A stretch of 16,096 bases of DNA from Bacillota bacterium. GTDB taxonomy: Bacteria > Bacillota_I > Bacilli_A > RFN20 > CAG-826. Below the pieces are notes generated by a model. That model searched no databases and was not told where the DNA came from. It saw only the letters and a program-made list of their open reading frames with translations. The stretch spans positions 1-16,096 of the forward strand of contig JAEWUY010000110.1 of assembly GCA_023396795.1 (NCBI GenBank). The letters run 5' to 3'. Position numbers and translations under genes: made by a program. Position 1 is the first letter of the stretch; the number at the start of each line of letters is the position of its first letter. Positions 7,245 to 13,877 of this stretch are shown here, piece after piece.

Positions 7245-7273
7245 AATTATAGTCTTAATGATGGCGTTTAATA
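7245..7273 (-). promoter_or_regulatory. Leaderless-type promoter for the 159-aa protein gene
   Basis: On the minus strand a perfect TATAAT (7250-7245) ends 5 bp before the ATG at 7239, with a weak TTATTA (7273-7268) 17 bp further upstream. Initiation 5-7 bp after the -10 would start the transcript at or next to the A of ATG, giving a leaderless message. No Shine-Dalgarno sequence is visible. Confidence 0.5.
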
Positions 7274-7289
7274 ATAGATTGCTTTGTTC

Positions 7290-7317
7290 TTAACAACTTA
7301 TCCTCTTGTGGTAAAAT
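7290..7317 (+). promoter_or_regulatory. Strong sigma-70 type promoter of the aldehyde dehydrogenase gene
   Basis: TTAACA (7290-7295), a 16-bp spacer and TAAAAT (7312-7317) each differ from consensus at one base. The ribosome site GAGG (7346-7349) follows at a good distance before the ATG at 7358. Confidence 0.65.
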
Positions 7318-7357
7318 CCCGCAAAATATGAACAATTAGATATAGAGGAAAAGACCC

Positions 7358-8725
7358 ATGATTGAAGAAATTGTCCAACAGCAAAGAGCTTATTATTTTG
7401 AAGGTCATACTAGATCACTAGCCCATCGTCGCGAAATTTTAAAAAAACTTCGCAAGGTTTTGCTCGACATGAGCGAAGAAATCTATGAAGCCTTTCGCCT
7501 GGATTACCGCAAATGCGAATTCGATGTAATTTCAACCGAATACTCACTGGTTATTCAAGAAATTGACTTCATGCTTTCCCATTTAAAAAAGTTTATGCGT
7601 CCGAAAAAAGTACCCACTAGCCTCGTTAACGTCATTTCTAGTGGCTATATTTATAAAGAACCATATGGTGTTACTTTAGTTATGTCGCCTTGGAACTATC
7701 CTTTACAACTATCTATGGTTCCTGTCGTGGCCGCACTAGCAGCCGGAAATACCGTTATTCTTAAGCCTTCTAAATATGCATGGAACATATCGCTTGTTTT
7801 ACAAAAAGTGGCCGCTAATTTCGATTCACGTCTTTTTAGCGTTGTTGTGGGTGGAAGAGAAGAAAACCAGGCCCTCCTTAATCAGCGCTTTGATTTTATT
7901 TTCTTTACTGGTGGCGACGATGTCGGCCGTATTGTCTTAGAAAAAGCTGCTCAACACTTGACCCCGGTCATTCTCGAACTTGGTGGTAAGTCACCTTGTA
8001 TCGTCACTCAAGATGCCGACCTCAATATCGCCGCTAAACGCATAGCGTGGGGCAAATTTTTAAATGCCGGACAAACATGTGTAGCGCCAGATCATATCTA
8101 TGTTCACGAGTCAGTCAAAGATAAATTTATCTCGAAGGTTATTGAATGGATTCAAACATTTTATTATCGAAATGGTAATATTAGCGAAGATTTCCCGAGC
8201 ATTATCAATGACAAACATATTGAGCGCCTCAGTGGTTTAATCGATAAAAGTAAGGTTGTTTTTGGTGGACACATCAATAAAGAAAAACGTCTCATTGAGC
8301 CAACAATTATGGATGGCGTAACTTATGATGATGCGATTATGAAGGAAGAAATATTTGGACCTATTATGCCAATTCTTACCTATCAAAATATAAATGAGCT
8401 TATCGAAATATTTAAAACCCAAGAAAAACCTTTGGCTTTCTACTTCTTTAGCCAAAACAATCAAGAAGCCAAGCGTGTCATGGATGCTGTTTCTTATGGC
8501 GGAGGCTGTATCAACGATACTGTCATGCATTTAACAAACGATCGCCTACCGTTTGGAGGCATCGGTCGTAGTGGTATGGGCAGTTATCATGGTCACAAAT
8601 CTTTTGAGGCTTTTAGTCACGAAAAAAGTGTTTTAAAGAAGAGTAAAATTGAACTTCCGTTAAAATACCCGCCTTATTCAGCGAAAAAAATATCCTTTAT
8701 TAAATGGTTTTTTAAAATTAAGTAA
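7358..8725 (+). CDS. Class-3 type NAD(P)-dependent aldehyde dehydrogenase
   Basis: 455-aa enzyme oxidising aldehydes to carboxylic acids. Its length and the early MSPWNYP (N113 stabilises the oxyanion) mark the class-3 / fatty-aldehyde branch. Also visible are LKPSKY (K136, cofactor), FTGGDDVGR (the nucleotide loop, with GG-D in place of the usual GS-T), ELGGKSP with general base E207, and NAGQTCVAPDH with nucleophile C241. The family's closing PFGGIGRSGMGSYHG and the F-SHEKSVL / KYPPY segment are intact. The last 13 residues (KKISFIKWFFKIK) form an amphipathic basic-hydrophobic tail that could rest on the membrane, as in fatty-aldehyde enzymes. It has its own strong promoter. Substrate is not shown by the sequence; medium- or long-chain aldehydes are a reasonable guess. 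Confidence 0.93.
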   Translation: MIEEIVQQQRAYYFEGHTRSLAHRREILKKLRKVLLDMSEEIYEAFRLDYRKCEFDVISTEYSLVIQEIDFMLSHLKKFMRPKKVPTSLVNVISSGYIYKEPYGVTLVMSPWNYPLQLSMVPVVAALAAGNTVILKPSKYAWNISLVLQKVAANFDSRLFSVVVGGREENQALLNQRFDFIFFTGGDDVGRIVLEKAAQHLTPVILELGGKSPCIVTQDADLNIAAKRIAWGKFLNAGQTCVAPDHIYVHESVKDKFISKVIEWIQTFYYRNGNISEDFPSIINDKHIERLSGLIDKSKVVFGGHINKEKRLIEPTIMDGVTYDDAIMKEEIFGPIMPILTYQNINELIEIFKTQEKPLAFYFFSQNNQEAKRVMDAVSYGGGCINDTVMHLTNDRLPFGGIGRSGMGSYHGHKSFEAFSHEKSVLKKSKIELPLKYPPYSAKKISFIKWFFKIK

Positions 8726-8730
8726 ACAAC

Positions 8731-8747
8731 AATATATTAAATATATT
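8731..8747. repeat. Short AT palindromic repeat after the aldehyde dehydrogenase gene
   Basis: AATATATT occurs twice, separated by one A (8731-8738 and 8740-8747). The unit is self-complementary, so the pair can fold into a weak all-AT hairpin just after the TAA stop. It may serve as a poor terminator or be chance. Confidence 0.25.
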
Positions 8748-8802
8748 TAGCGTAGTAATTGGCTTATTTGCCTTACTTTTCCCACTCGAATGCAATTATT
8801 TA

Positions 8803-8829
8803 TTGCCTTTTTTGTAACAGTGCTATACT
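8803..8829 (+). promoter_or_regulatory. Extended -10 promoter of the lipoprotein gene
   Basis: TGC-TATACT (TATACT 8824-8829) is an extended -10, with TTGCCT (8803-8808) 15 bp upstream. The predicted start near 8836 leaves about 13 nt of leader that is almost entirely the GGAGG ribosome site (8837-8841). Confidence 0.5.
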
Positions 8830-8848
8830 GAAAAATGGAGGTGTTCAT

Positions 8849-9841
8849 ATGAACAAATTCAATAAACTTGTCTTTTCTACCCTTTCGTTGCTTGCTTTAA
8901 CCGTCATGACTTCTTGTGAAGGTGGCGGTCTAACAATTGAAGACGCTATCGCCAATCAAAGAGTTATGGAAGCTATGGAACAAATGACGACAACTGAAAT
9001 CGAATCATTTGAAATTGATGTGACTGCTGACTTTGATTATCTTCAAAGAGTATTCGATGAACAATTAACGGTTCTCGAACGACGTCACCTCGACGCTGCT
9101 GGTGAAGTTCACGTAAAGGTAAACGACCTTTTCGGTGACGATGCTGTCGGTAGTGTCATTGCTTCAGCCTCAATCTTAGCTGAAGAAAATGGTGAGGTTT
9201 TGGTTGATGTCGATGTCGATGCTTCTATTTATCTTAGCGAGGGTTGGGTATACGCCGATTTAACTGGTGTGACTGAAATCATTACCGCTATGGGCGAAAC
9301 TCCACCGGAAATTACGACTATCAAAAAATATGTTGGCAACTTGGCAACAGCTATCGGTTATGATCCGACACAGCCAATCGAACTACCATTCGATATGACA
9401 ACTATGTTGCCATATATGAATACGATTGATGACATCGTCGCCACAGAAAGCGATGGCGAACTTACCGTTGTCTATACGATCACAATGAACGATGTTGTTG
9501 ATGTGTTTATGAAGGTTATGGAAGATTCCGACGAGTTTAATCCTGAGGAACTTACGAGTGACCAGATTGAAGAATATCGGAATATGGTCTTAACACAACT
9601 TTCGAGTGTCGTTGAACTCACAACGGCGAAATTTACAATCGGTGTTGGCGCTGATGGTTTCTTAAGCAAACTTTATGCCGACCTCAATCTTGCTGTCACC
9701 GTTCCTGGTGAAGTTGGACACGAAGTTCATGAAGTCGAAGGCTCGCTCCATATCGACATTGACAACATGAATCAAATCGTTGATGTCGTTCTTCCTGATA
9801 ATCTCGATACCTACACCGAGATGCCAGAAGAAGTAGCCTAG
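8849..9841 (+). CDS. Acidic secreted lipoprotein of unknown function
   Basis: 330-aa lipoprotein. The signal peptide has two lysines, a hydrophobic stretch (residues 8-19) and the lipobox-like VMTSC with C23 as the lipidated residue; methionine at -3 is unusual but acceptable. The mature protein is very rich in Asp, Glu, Thr and Val and poor in Lys. Alternating beta-type segments (VDVDVDASIYLSEGWVYADL, LTVVYTITMNDVV) suggest an all-beta, LolA/LppX-like surface protein. That fold is inferred from pattern only. I chose the ATG at 8849 because GGAGG lies 7 bp before it and the signal peptide begins there; an in-frame start further upstream (8759) would add a meaningless extension across the promoter. 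It is transcribed alone, between its own promoter and terminator. Codon choice here (many GTC, GAC, GCC) looks adapted for high expression. Confidence 0.85.
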   Translation: MNKFNKLVFSTLSLLALTVMTSCEGGGLTIEDAIANQRVMEAMEQMTTTEIESFEIDVTADFDYLQRVFDEQLTVLERRHLDAAGEVHVKVNDLFGDDAVGSVIASASILAEENGEVLVDVDVDASIYLSEGWVYADLTGVTEIITAMGETPPEITTIKKYVGNLATAIGYDPTQPIELPFDMTTMLPYMNTIDDIVATESDGELTVVYTITMNDVVDVFMKVMEDSDEFNPEELTSDQIEEYRNMVLTQLSSVVELTTAKFTIGVGADGFLSKLYADLNLAVTVPGEVGHEVHEVEGSLHIDIDNMNQIVDVVLPDNLDTYTEMPEEVA

Positions 9842-9859
9842 TCGCTAGCGATTCTAATT

Positions 9860-9893
9860 GACCGGTTCTCATTTGAATCGGTCTTTTCTTTTT
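9860..9893 (+). terminator. Rho-independent terminator of the lipoprotein gene
   Basis: GACCGGTTC (9860-9868) pairs with GAATCGGTC (9875-9883) over 9 bp with one G-T wobble around a 6-nt loop, followed by TTTTCTTTTT. It insulates the downstream TetR operon. Confidence 0.9.
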
Positions 9894-9923
9894 GCCCTTA
9901 AAGAATCTTTTTCTGAATTAATC

Positions 9924-9952
9924 TTTTTCTTTGAAATAAATATTGCTAAAAT
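9924..9952 (+). promoter_or_regulatory. Promoter candidate of the TetR operon
   Basis: TGC-TAAAAT (TAAAAT 9947-9952) is an extended -10. The -35 region (TTTTTC, 9924-9929) is poor, as is common with extended -10 promoters. The predicted start is near 9959, just before the proposed operator, which suits repression by TetR. Confidence 0.5.
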
Positions 9953-9965
9953 ACGAGTAGGAGTA

Positions 9966-9985
9966 ATTCGGTCAGTTAACCGAAT
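9966..9985 (+). promoter_or_regulatory. Probable TetR operator (20-bp palindrome)
   Basis: ATTCGGT (9966-9972) and ACCGAAT (9979-9985) are perfect 7-bp inverted repeats separated by 6 bp. The palindrome lies between the -10 and the tetR-like ATG, the usual place for an autoregulatory operator of a local TetR repressor. As RNA it forms a hairpin standing between an AGGAG (9957-9962) and the start codon at 9994. Confidence 0.65.
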
Positions 9986-9993
9986 AATAAATC

Positions 9994-10563
9994 ATGGCCC
10001 GACCGAAAGGTAGCATAAGCAAGGAGCGAATCATCGCCGCTGTTGAAGATTTAATCGCCACCAAAGGCGTTAAACATTTTTCTCTACGTGATGTCGCCTT
10101 AAAAGCCAATCTTTCTTGTGGGACAATTTACTATCACTACTCCACAAAAGATGACCTTGTTTTTGATGTTATCTCAAACCATATTGACAGTTTAAAAGAA
10201 GAATATTTGTTATGGCTCAAACGCCACGAGCATGATTTAAAACCGCAACGCTTTCTTGAAGTTGTCTTTCATAAAGGCGTTAAACTGTTTGATCGTGCTA
10301 AAATGCACATCTTTCTAATTAATGAGTGTTTAGGCGGGAACGAAATCTTACGCCATAAATTCATTGAAAAATATCGCGAGTGGCGGGCCACTCTGCTTAT
10401 CGGTGTTCAAAATGTTTTTGCAAAAGTAAAAGATCCGGAAGCCTATGCTTATACTTTAATGCTTATCCTCGATGGCCTTGTTGTCCAAGAAGTGCTTCAC
10501 GATGATACTTTTGACGAGAGCCGTCTCGTTGGTTTGATGATGGATTTAGGAGACAAAAAATGA
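9994..10563 (+). CDS. TetR/AcrR-family transcriptional repressor
   Basis: 189-aa regulator. The N-terminal helix-turn-helix is clear: SKERIIAAVEDLIATKGV, then FSLRDVALKANLSCGTIYYHYSTKDDLVFDV (about residues 28-62), the classic TetR DNA-binding region. The C-terminal 130 residues form the variable helical ligand and dimer domain, with no named relative. As the first gene of a tightly overlapped operon it most likely controls the four following genes and itself through the palindrome at 9966-9985. The inducer is probably a metabolite of that pathway, perhaps lipid- or polyol-derived (inference). A TAA stop in frame at 9988 fixes the start at 9994 or later. The only ribosome site lies 30 bp upstream, across the palindrome. 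The stop overlaps the next start as ATGA. Confidence 0.92.
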   Translation: MARPKGSISKERIIAAVEDLIATKGVKHFSLRDVALKANLSCGTIYYHYSTKDDLVFDVISNHIDSLKEEYLLWLKRHEHDLKPQRFLEVVFHKGVKLFDRAKMHIFLINECLGGNEILRHKFIEKYREWRATLLIGVQNVFAKVKDPEAYAYTLMLILDGLVVQEVLHDDTFDESRLVGLMMDLGDKK

Positions 10564-12272
10564 ATATAGATAAATTCAGAAAAACAGCCCGGGAAATAAA
10601 TAAATATTTTCCGAATATTGTGGTCTCCGACAAAGACGGCTGTCTTCTTTTACAAGGTGAACTCGATCAATGGGATGATATCGTTAAATGTGGCTACTTG
10701 GGCGCAAAAGCCGAAAGTGAAGGCGTTATTAATGAAATTAAACTAAAGGATTTCGCCAATCCTCCAATGCGAATCAGTTCCATAAAAGATAACAAATACG
10801 ATGGAACAAAATGTGATGTTTTAATCATTGGTGGCGGGATTGTTGGCTGTGCCATTTTACGAGAATTTAGTAAGTATCAAATAAATGCTTGTTTAATTGA
10901 AAAAGAAAATGATGTCGCCATTCACGCTAGTAGTCGTAACGACGGATGCATTCATGTCGGTATCGACTTATCACGCAAAACTTTAAAACATAAATATTTA
11001 AGACAGGCTGTAAAAAATTACGAACAGTTGGCCCAAGATTTGCAAGTCGATTTTGTTCGTCATGGTCAAACGTTAGTATTTACTAATAAGTTCGCCAAAT
11101 TAATCATGCCGTTTTTCCTTCGCCTCGCCAGAAAAAAAGGCCTTGTTGGTACTCGCATTCTTAAGCGGAACGAACTTTTTCAAAAAGAACCAAACATAAA
11201 CAGAAAAGCTCAATTCGGTGTCTTTTTTCCAGAAGGAGCGGTTATTTCCCCATACAACATGGTTGTTGCTTTAGCTGAAAACGCAATTGAAAATGGTGGC
11301 AAAATATTTTTAAATACTGCAGCCCTTAATTTCACAGTTCAAGATAATCAAATAACCGCCGTCCAGACGAATCGCGGAACGATTTATCCTCAAGTCGTAA
11401 TAAATGCCGCTGGTGTTTATTCGGATATTATAGCCAAAATGGCCAATGATCAAACCTTTACAATTCATCCCAGACGCGGTGTGGAAATGATTCTAGATAA
11501 GAAAGCAGCTAAAAAATCAGTCAATAGCACCTTGTCTTTTTACTTTGGTAATAGTAGTAAAAAATCTCACACAAAAGGCGGCGGAATTATTCCGACCGTT
11601 GATGGCAATATTGTCGTTGGTCCAACAGCGTCGGAAAGCCCTGAACGCGAGAACTATGAAACAACATCTCTCGAGATTGATTCGTTATTTGAAAAACATC
11701 AACAAACACTACCTAGCCTCAGTCGTTCTGACGTTATTACTTATTTTGCTGGAATTAGAGCCTCGACATATGAAGAGGATTTTGTAATCAAAAAAGGCAA
11801 GTGGACAAAAAATATTATTCATGCCGCTGGCATTCAATCGCCTGGTTTAACGGCAGCTCCCGCCATTGCCGAAGAGATTATCAATCTTTATCAAGAAGTC
11901 AGTGGTGAAAACCTAAAAAGAAATGAATCTTTCAAGTCCGTTCGTAAAAATCAAAAGTTATTAAAAAATCTCAGCATTGAGGCACGTAATGAATTAATTC
12001 GTCAAAATCCTGATTATGGTCAAATAATTTGTCGCTGTGAAGAAATATCAAAAGGGGAAATTATTGAAGCTTTACATCGACCTTTAGAAGTAAACACTAT
12101 CGATGGTATTAAACGTCGCATTCGCGCGGGTATGGGTCGCTGCCAAGGTGGTTTTTGCCAACAATTAATTGTTCAAATCATGGCTCAAGAGAACAATGTT
12201 TCGCTCAACGACGTCGTTAAAAAGGGCGAAGGACACATTCTAATGAATCAAAATCAGGGGGACAGCAAATGA
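10560..12272 (+). CDS. GlpA-like FAD-dependent glycerol-3-phosphate dehydrogenase with BFD-type [2Fe-2S] domain and N-terminal extension
   Basis: 570-aa flavoenzyme, probably oxidising sn-glycerol 3-phosphate (or a like compound) to the ketone at the membrane or within a cytosolic complex. Residues 1-80 are an unusual extension. Then comes the FAD Rossmann motif DVLIIGGGIVG (G91-x-G93-x2-G96), a DAO-type body with SSRNDGCIHVG and HPRRGVEMIL, and HAAGIQSPGLTAAPAIA near 421-437. Last is a BFD-like Fer2 domain with C491-x-C493 and C528-x4-C533 as cluster ligands. This DAO plus BFD layout is that of the GlpA-like subunit found with an NAD/FAD protein and DUF1667 in Thermotoga and Clostridia. The GGAG ribosome site (10547-10550) and ATGA overlap with tetR support the long start, so the extension is likely real. 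It looks faintly BON-like (LLLQGELDQWDD, then EGVINEIKL). Actual substrate is inferred. Confidence 0.88.
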   Translation: MNIDKFRKTAREINKYFPNIVVSDKDGCLLLQGELDQWDDIVKCGYLGAKAESEGVINEIKLKDFANPPMRISSIKDNKYDGTKCDVLIIGGGIVGCAILREFSKYQINACLIEKENDVAIHASSRNDGCIHVGIDLSRKTLKHKYLRQAVKNYEQLAQDLQVDFVRHGQTLVFTNKFAKLIMPFFLRLARKKGLVGTRILKRNELFQKEPNINRKAQFGVFFPEGAVISPYNMVVALAENAIENGGKIFLNTAALNFTVQDNQITAVQTNRGTIYPQVVINAAGVYSDIIAKMANDQTFTIHPRRGVEMILDKKAAKKSVNSTLSFYFGNSSKKSHTKGGGIIPTVDGNIVVGPTASESPERENYETTSLEIDSLFEKHQQTLPSLSRSDVITYFAGIRASTYEEDFVIKKGKWTKNIIHAAGIQSPGLTAAPAIAEEIINLYQEVSGENLKRNESFKSVRKNQKLLKNLSIEARNELIRQNPDYGQIICRCEEISKGEIIEALHRPLEVNTIDGIKRRIRAGMGRCQGGFCQQLIVQIMAQENNVSLNDVVKKGEGHILMNQNQGDSK

Positions 12273-13519
12273 AAAACTATGACGTTGTTGTCATTGGGGC
12301 TGGTCCGGCAGGAATCGCTGCCGCCTTTACGGCTAATCAAAACGGGGCTTCTGTTTTTCTGATTGAACGAGAAGCAAAATTAGGAGGAATACTTAAGCAA
12401 TGCATTCATGATGGTTTTGGTTTGACCCGTTATAAAGAAAAATTAAGTGGTCCGGAATATGCATTTCGGGAAATAGAAAAACTTCAAAGAACATCTGTCG
12501 AGATTTCTACTCTAACATTTGTTAGTAATATTAAAAAAGATGGTGATGGTTTTTTGCTTGATTTGATTACTAGACAAGGAATGCAAAAAATATATGCTTC
12601 CAAATTGGTCTTAGCTACTGGCTGTCGTGAGCGAACATCGCGACAAATATTTATTAATGGCACAAATCCCGCTGGGGTATTTACCGCTGGAGCGGCACAA
12701 TATTACATTAATGTATTAGGTCAAACACCGACCAAAAAATGCGTCATTTTAGGTAGTGGTGATATCGGTCTAATAATGGCTCGAAGAATAACTCTTGAAG
12801 GAGGAAAGGTCCTTGGTGTCTATGAAGTTAAGCCAACACCAAGCGGTCTCACTCGCAATATTTCTCAATGTCTTGATGATTTTAATATCCCTCTGCACTT
12901 ATCACATACTGTAACGCGTGTTTTCGGAACCGACCGCTTAGAGGCTGTTGAAATTGCCCAAGTTGATGAAAAAATGCTTCCTCTTGAAAACACGAAGTTT
13001 AAAATTCAGTGCGATGCTTTAATTATTTCGGTTGGTTTAATTCCCGAAAACGAAATTGCCGAAAAACTTGGTATCGAGATTAATCCCAAAACCAAAGGGC
13101 CGTTTGTTGATCAAACCTTAATGAGCTTAGTCAATAATGTCTATTCTTGTGGCAACGCCTTGCATGTCAGTGATATGGCTGATTATGTCTCAGAAAGCGG
13201 TGAAATTGCTGGTTTATTTGCGGCCAAAAAACAACAAAATGTTCGCAATTTGCTTAAAATTGATGTTGATTGCTCATTAATGTATATTGTTCCATCACAT
13301 ATCGATATTGAAAGTGATGTTAAACAAATAACGGCTTATTTCCGAAGTGCTGCGGAGGTTGAAAACGCGACTTTGCGTTTCGAAATTGATGGTCAATTAA
13401 TTTATAAAAAGCGTTATCAAAGATTGAGGCCGCCAGAGATGGAGCGCGTTGTTTTTAGTATCGCTAACTTAACTAAATCTTCGAAAATTGCGGTTACTTT
13501 GGAGGTCAATCATGATTAA
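12269..13519 (+). CDS. NAD/FAD-dependent pyridine nucleotide-disulfide-type oxidoreductase, second subunit of the GlpA-like system
   Basis: 416-aa protein with two Rossmann folds: GAGPAG (G10-G15) for FAD, followed by acidic E33, and GSGDIG (G162-G167) for NAD(P). ATGCRERT (116-123) is the linking loop typical of this group, and YSCGNALHVSDMADYV near 292-307 is the C-terminal FAD contact. The redox-active CxxC of classical disulfide reductases is absent; the nearest cysteine is C45 in KQCIHDGFG. The final 85 residues (SLMYIVPSHIDI onward) are a short beta-rich tail. It probably passes electrons from the GlpA-like subunit to or from NAD(H) through the DUF1667 protein, as inferred for the same trio in other anaerobes. 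Start overlaps the previous stop as ATGA, with a GGGGGA site before it; its own end overlaps the next gene by 8 bp. Confidence 0.88.
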   Translation: MKNYDVVVIGAGPAGIAAAFTANQNGASVFLIEREAKLGGILKQCIHDGFGLTRYKEKLSGPEYAFREIEKLQRTSVEISTLTFVSNIKKDGDGFLLDLITRQGMQKIYASKLVLATGCRERTSRQIFINGTNPAGVFTAGAAQYYINVLGQTPTKKCVILGSGDIGLIMARRITLEGGKVLGVYEVKPTPSGLTRNISQCLDDFNIPLHLSHTVTRVFGTDRLEAVEIAQVDEKMLPLENTKFKIQCDALIISVGLIPENEIAEKLGIEINPKTKGPFVDQTLMSLVNNVYSCGNALHVSDMADYVSESGEIAGLFAAKKQQNVRNLLKIDVDCSLMYIVPSHIDIESDVKQITAYFRSAAEVENATLRFEIDGQLIYKKRYQRLRPPEMERVVFSIANLTKSSKIAVTLEVNHD

Positions 13520-13877
13520 AAAATTAACATGCATAGTTTGCCCGAATGGCTGTCAGTTGGAAATCGATGATGTAACACATAAGGTGATAGGAAATAAATG
13601 TCCGCGTGGTGTTCCGTTTGCAATCAGCGAATTGACCAATCCTCGTCGATCAATTACATCCACAGTGCGTACTAGTTTACCTGAATACCCCGTTATTCCC
13701 GTTCGCACTGATGGCGAGATAGCGAAAGAAAAAATTAGTGATTTAATGTTCTTGCTAAAAAGTGTCGTTATTAAAGAATATCTCCCTATTGGGACAATCA
13801 TCATTCATAATGTTTTTGAAAGTAATATTAATGTTATAACAACTGCAAATATGCAAAAAGGAGATAGCAACGTATGA
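13512..13877 (+). CDS. DUF1667 small four-cysteine (probable iron-sulfur) protein
   Basis: 121-aa protein. Four cysteines are clustered at the N-terminus, C7-x2-C10-x3-C14 and C30 (in GNKCPRG), suggesting an iron-sulfur cluster; the rest has conserved NPRRSITSTVRT and a beta-rich tail. DUF1667 proteins occur almost always behind GlpA-like and NAD/FAD oxidoreductase genes, so this is likely the small electron-transfer or assembly subunit of that complex. I chose the ATG at 13512 because GGAGG (13501-13505) stands 6 bp before it and the first cysteine motif follows directly; starting 24 bp earlier would add eight non-conserved residues lacking a ribosome site. It overlaps the preceding gene by 8 bp and the next start by 4 bp. 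Confidence 0.85.
   Translation: MIKKLTCIVCPNGCQLEIDDVTHKVIGNKCPRGVPFAISELTNPRRSITSTVRTSLPEYPVIPVRTDGEIAKEKISDLMFLLKSVVIKEYLPIGTIIIHNVFESNINVITTANMQKGDSNV

Noticed and set aside
8759..8848. Longer N-terminus for the lipoprotein starting at 8759
   Set aside because: The extra 30 residues span the promoter and ribosome site, and the signal peptide begins naturally at 8849 after GGAGG.
9842..9993. Small RNA or riboswitch in the gap before tetR
   Set aside because: The gap is explained by the lipoprotein terminator, a promoter and the palindromic operator; no further stable structure was seen by eye.
13488..13511. Earlier start for the DUF1667 gene
   Set aside because: The added residues are not conserved and lie in the coding end of the previous gene; the ATG at 13512 has a good GGAGG at the right distance.
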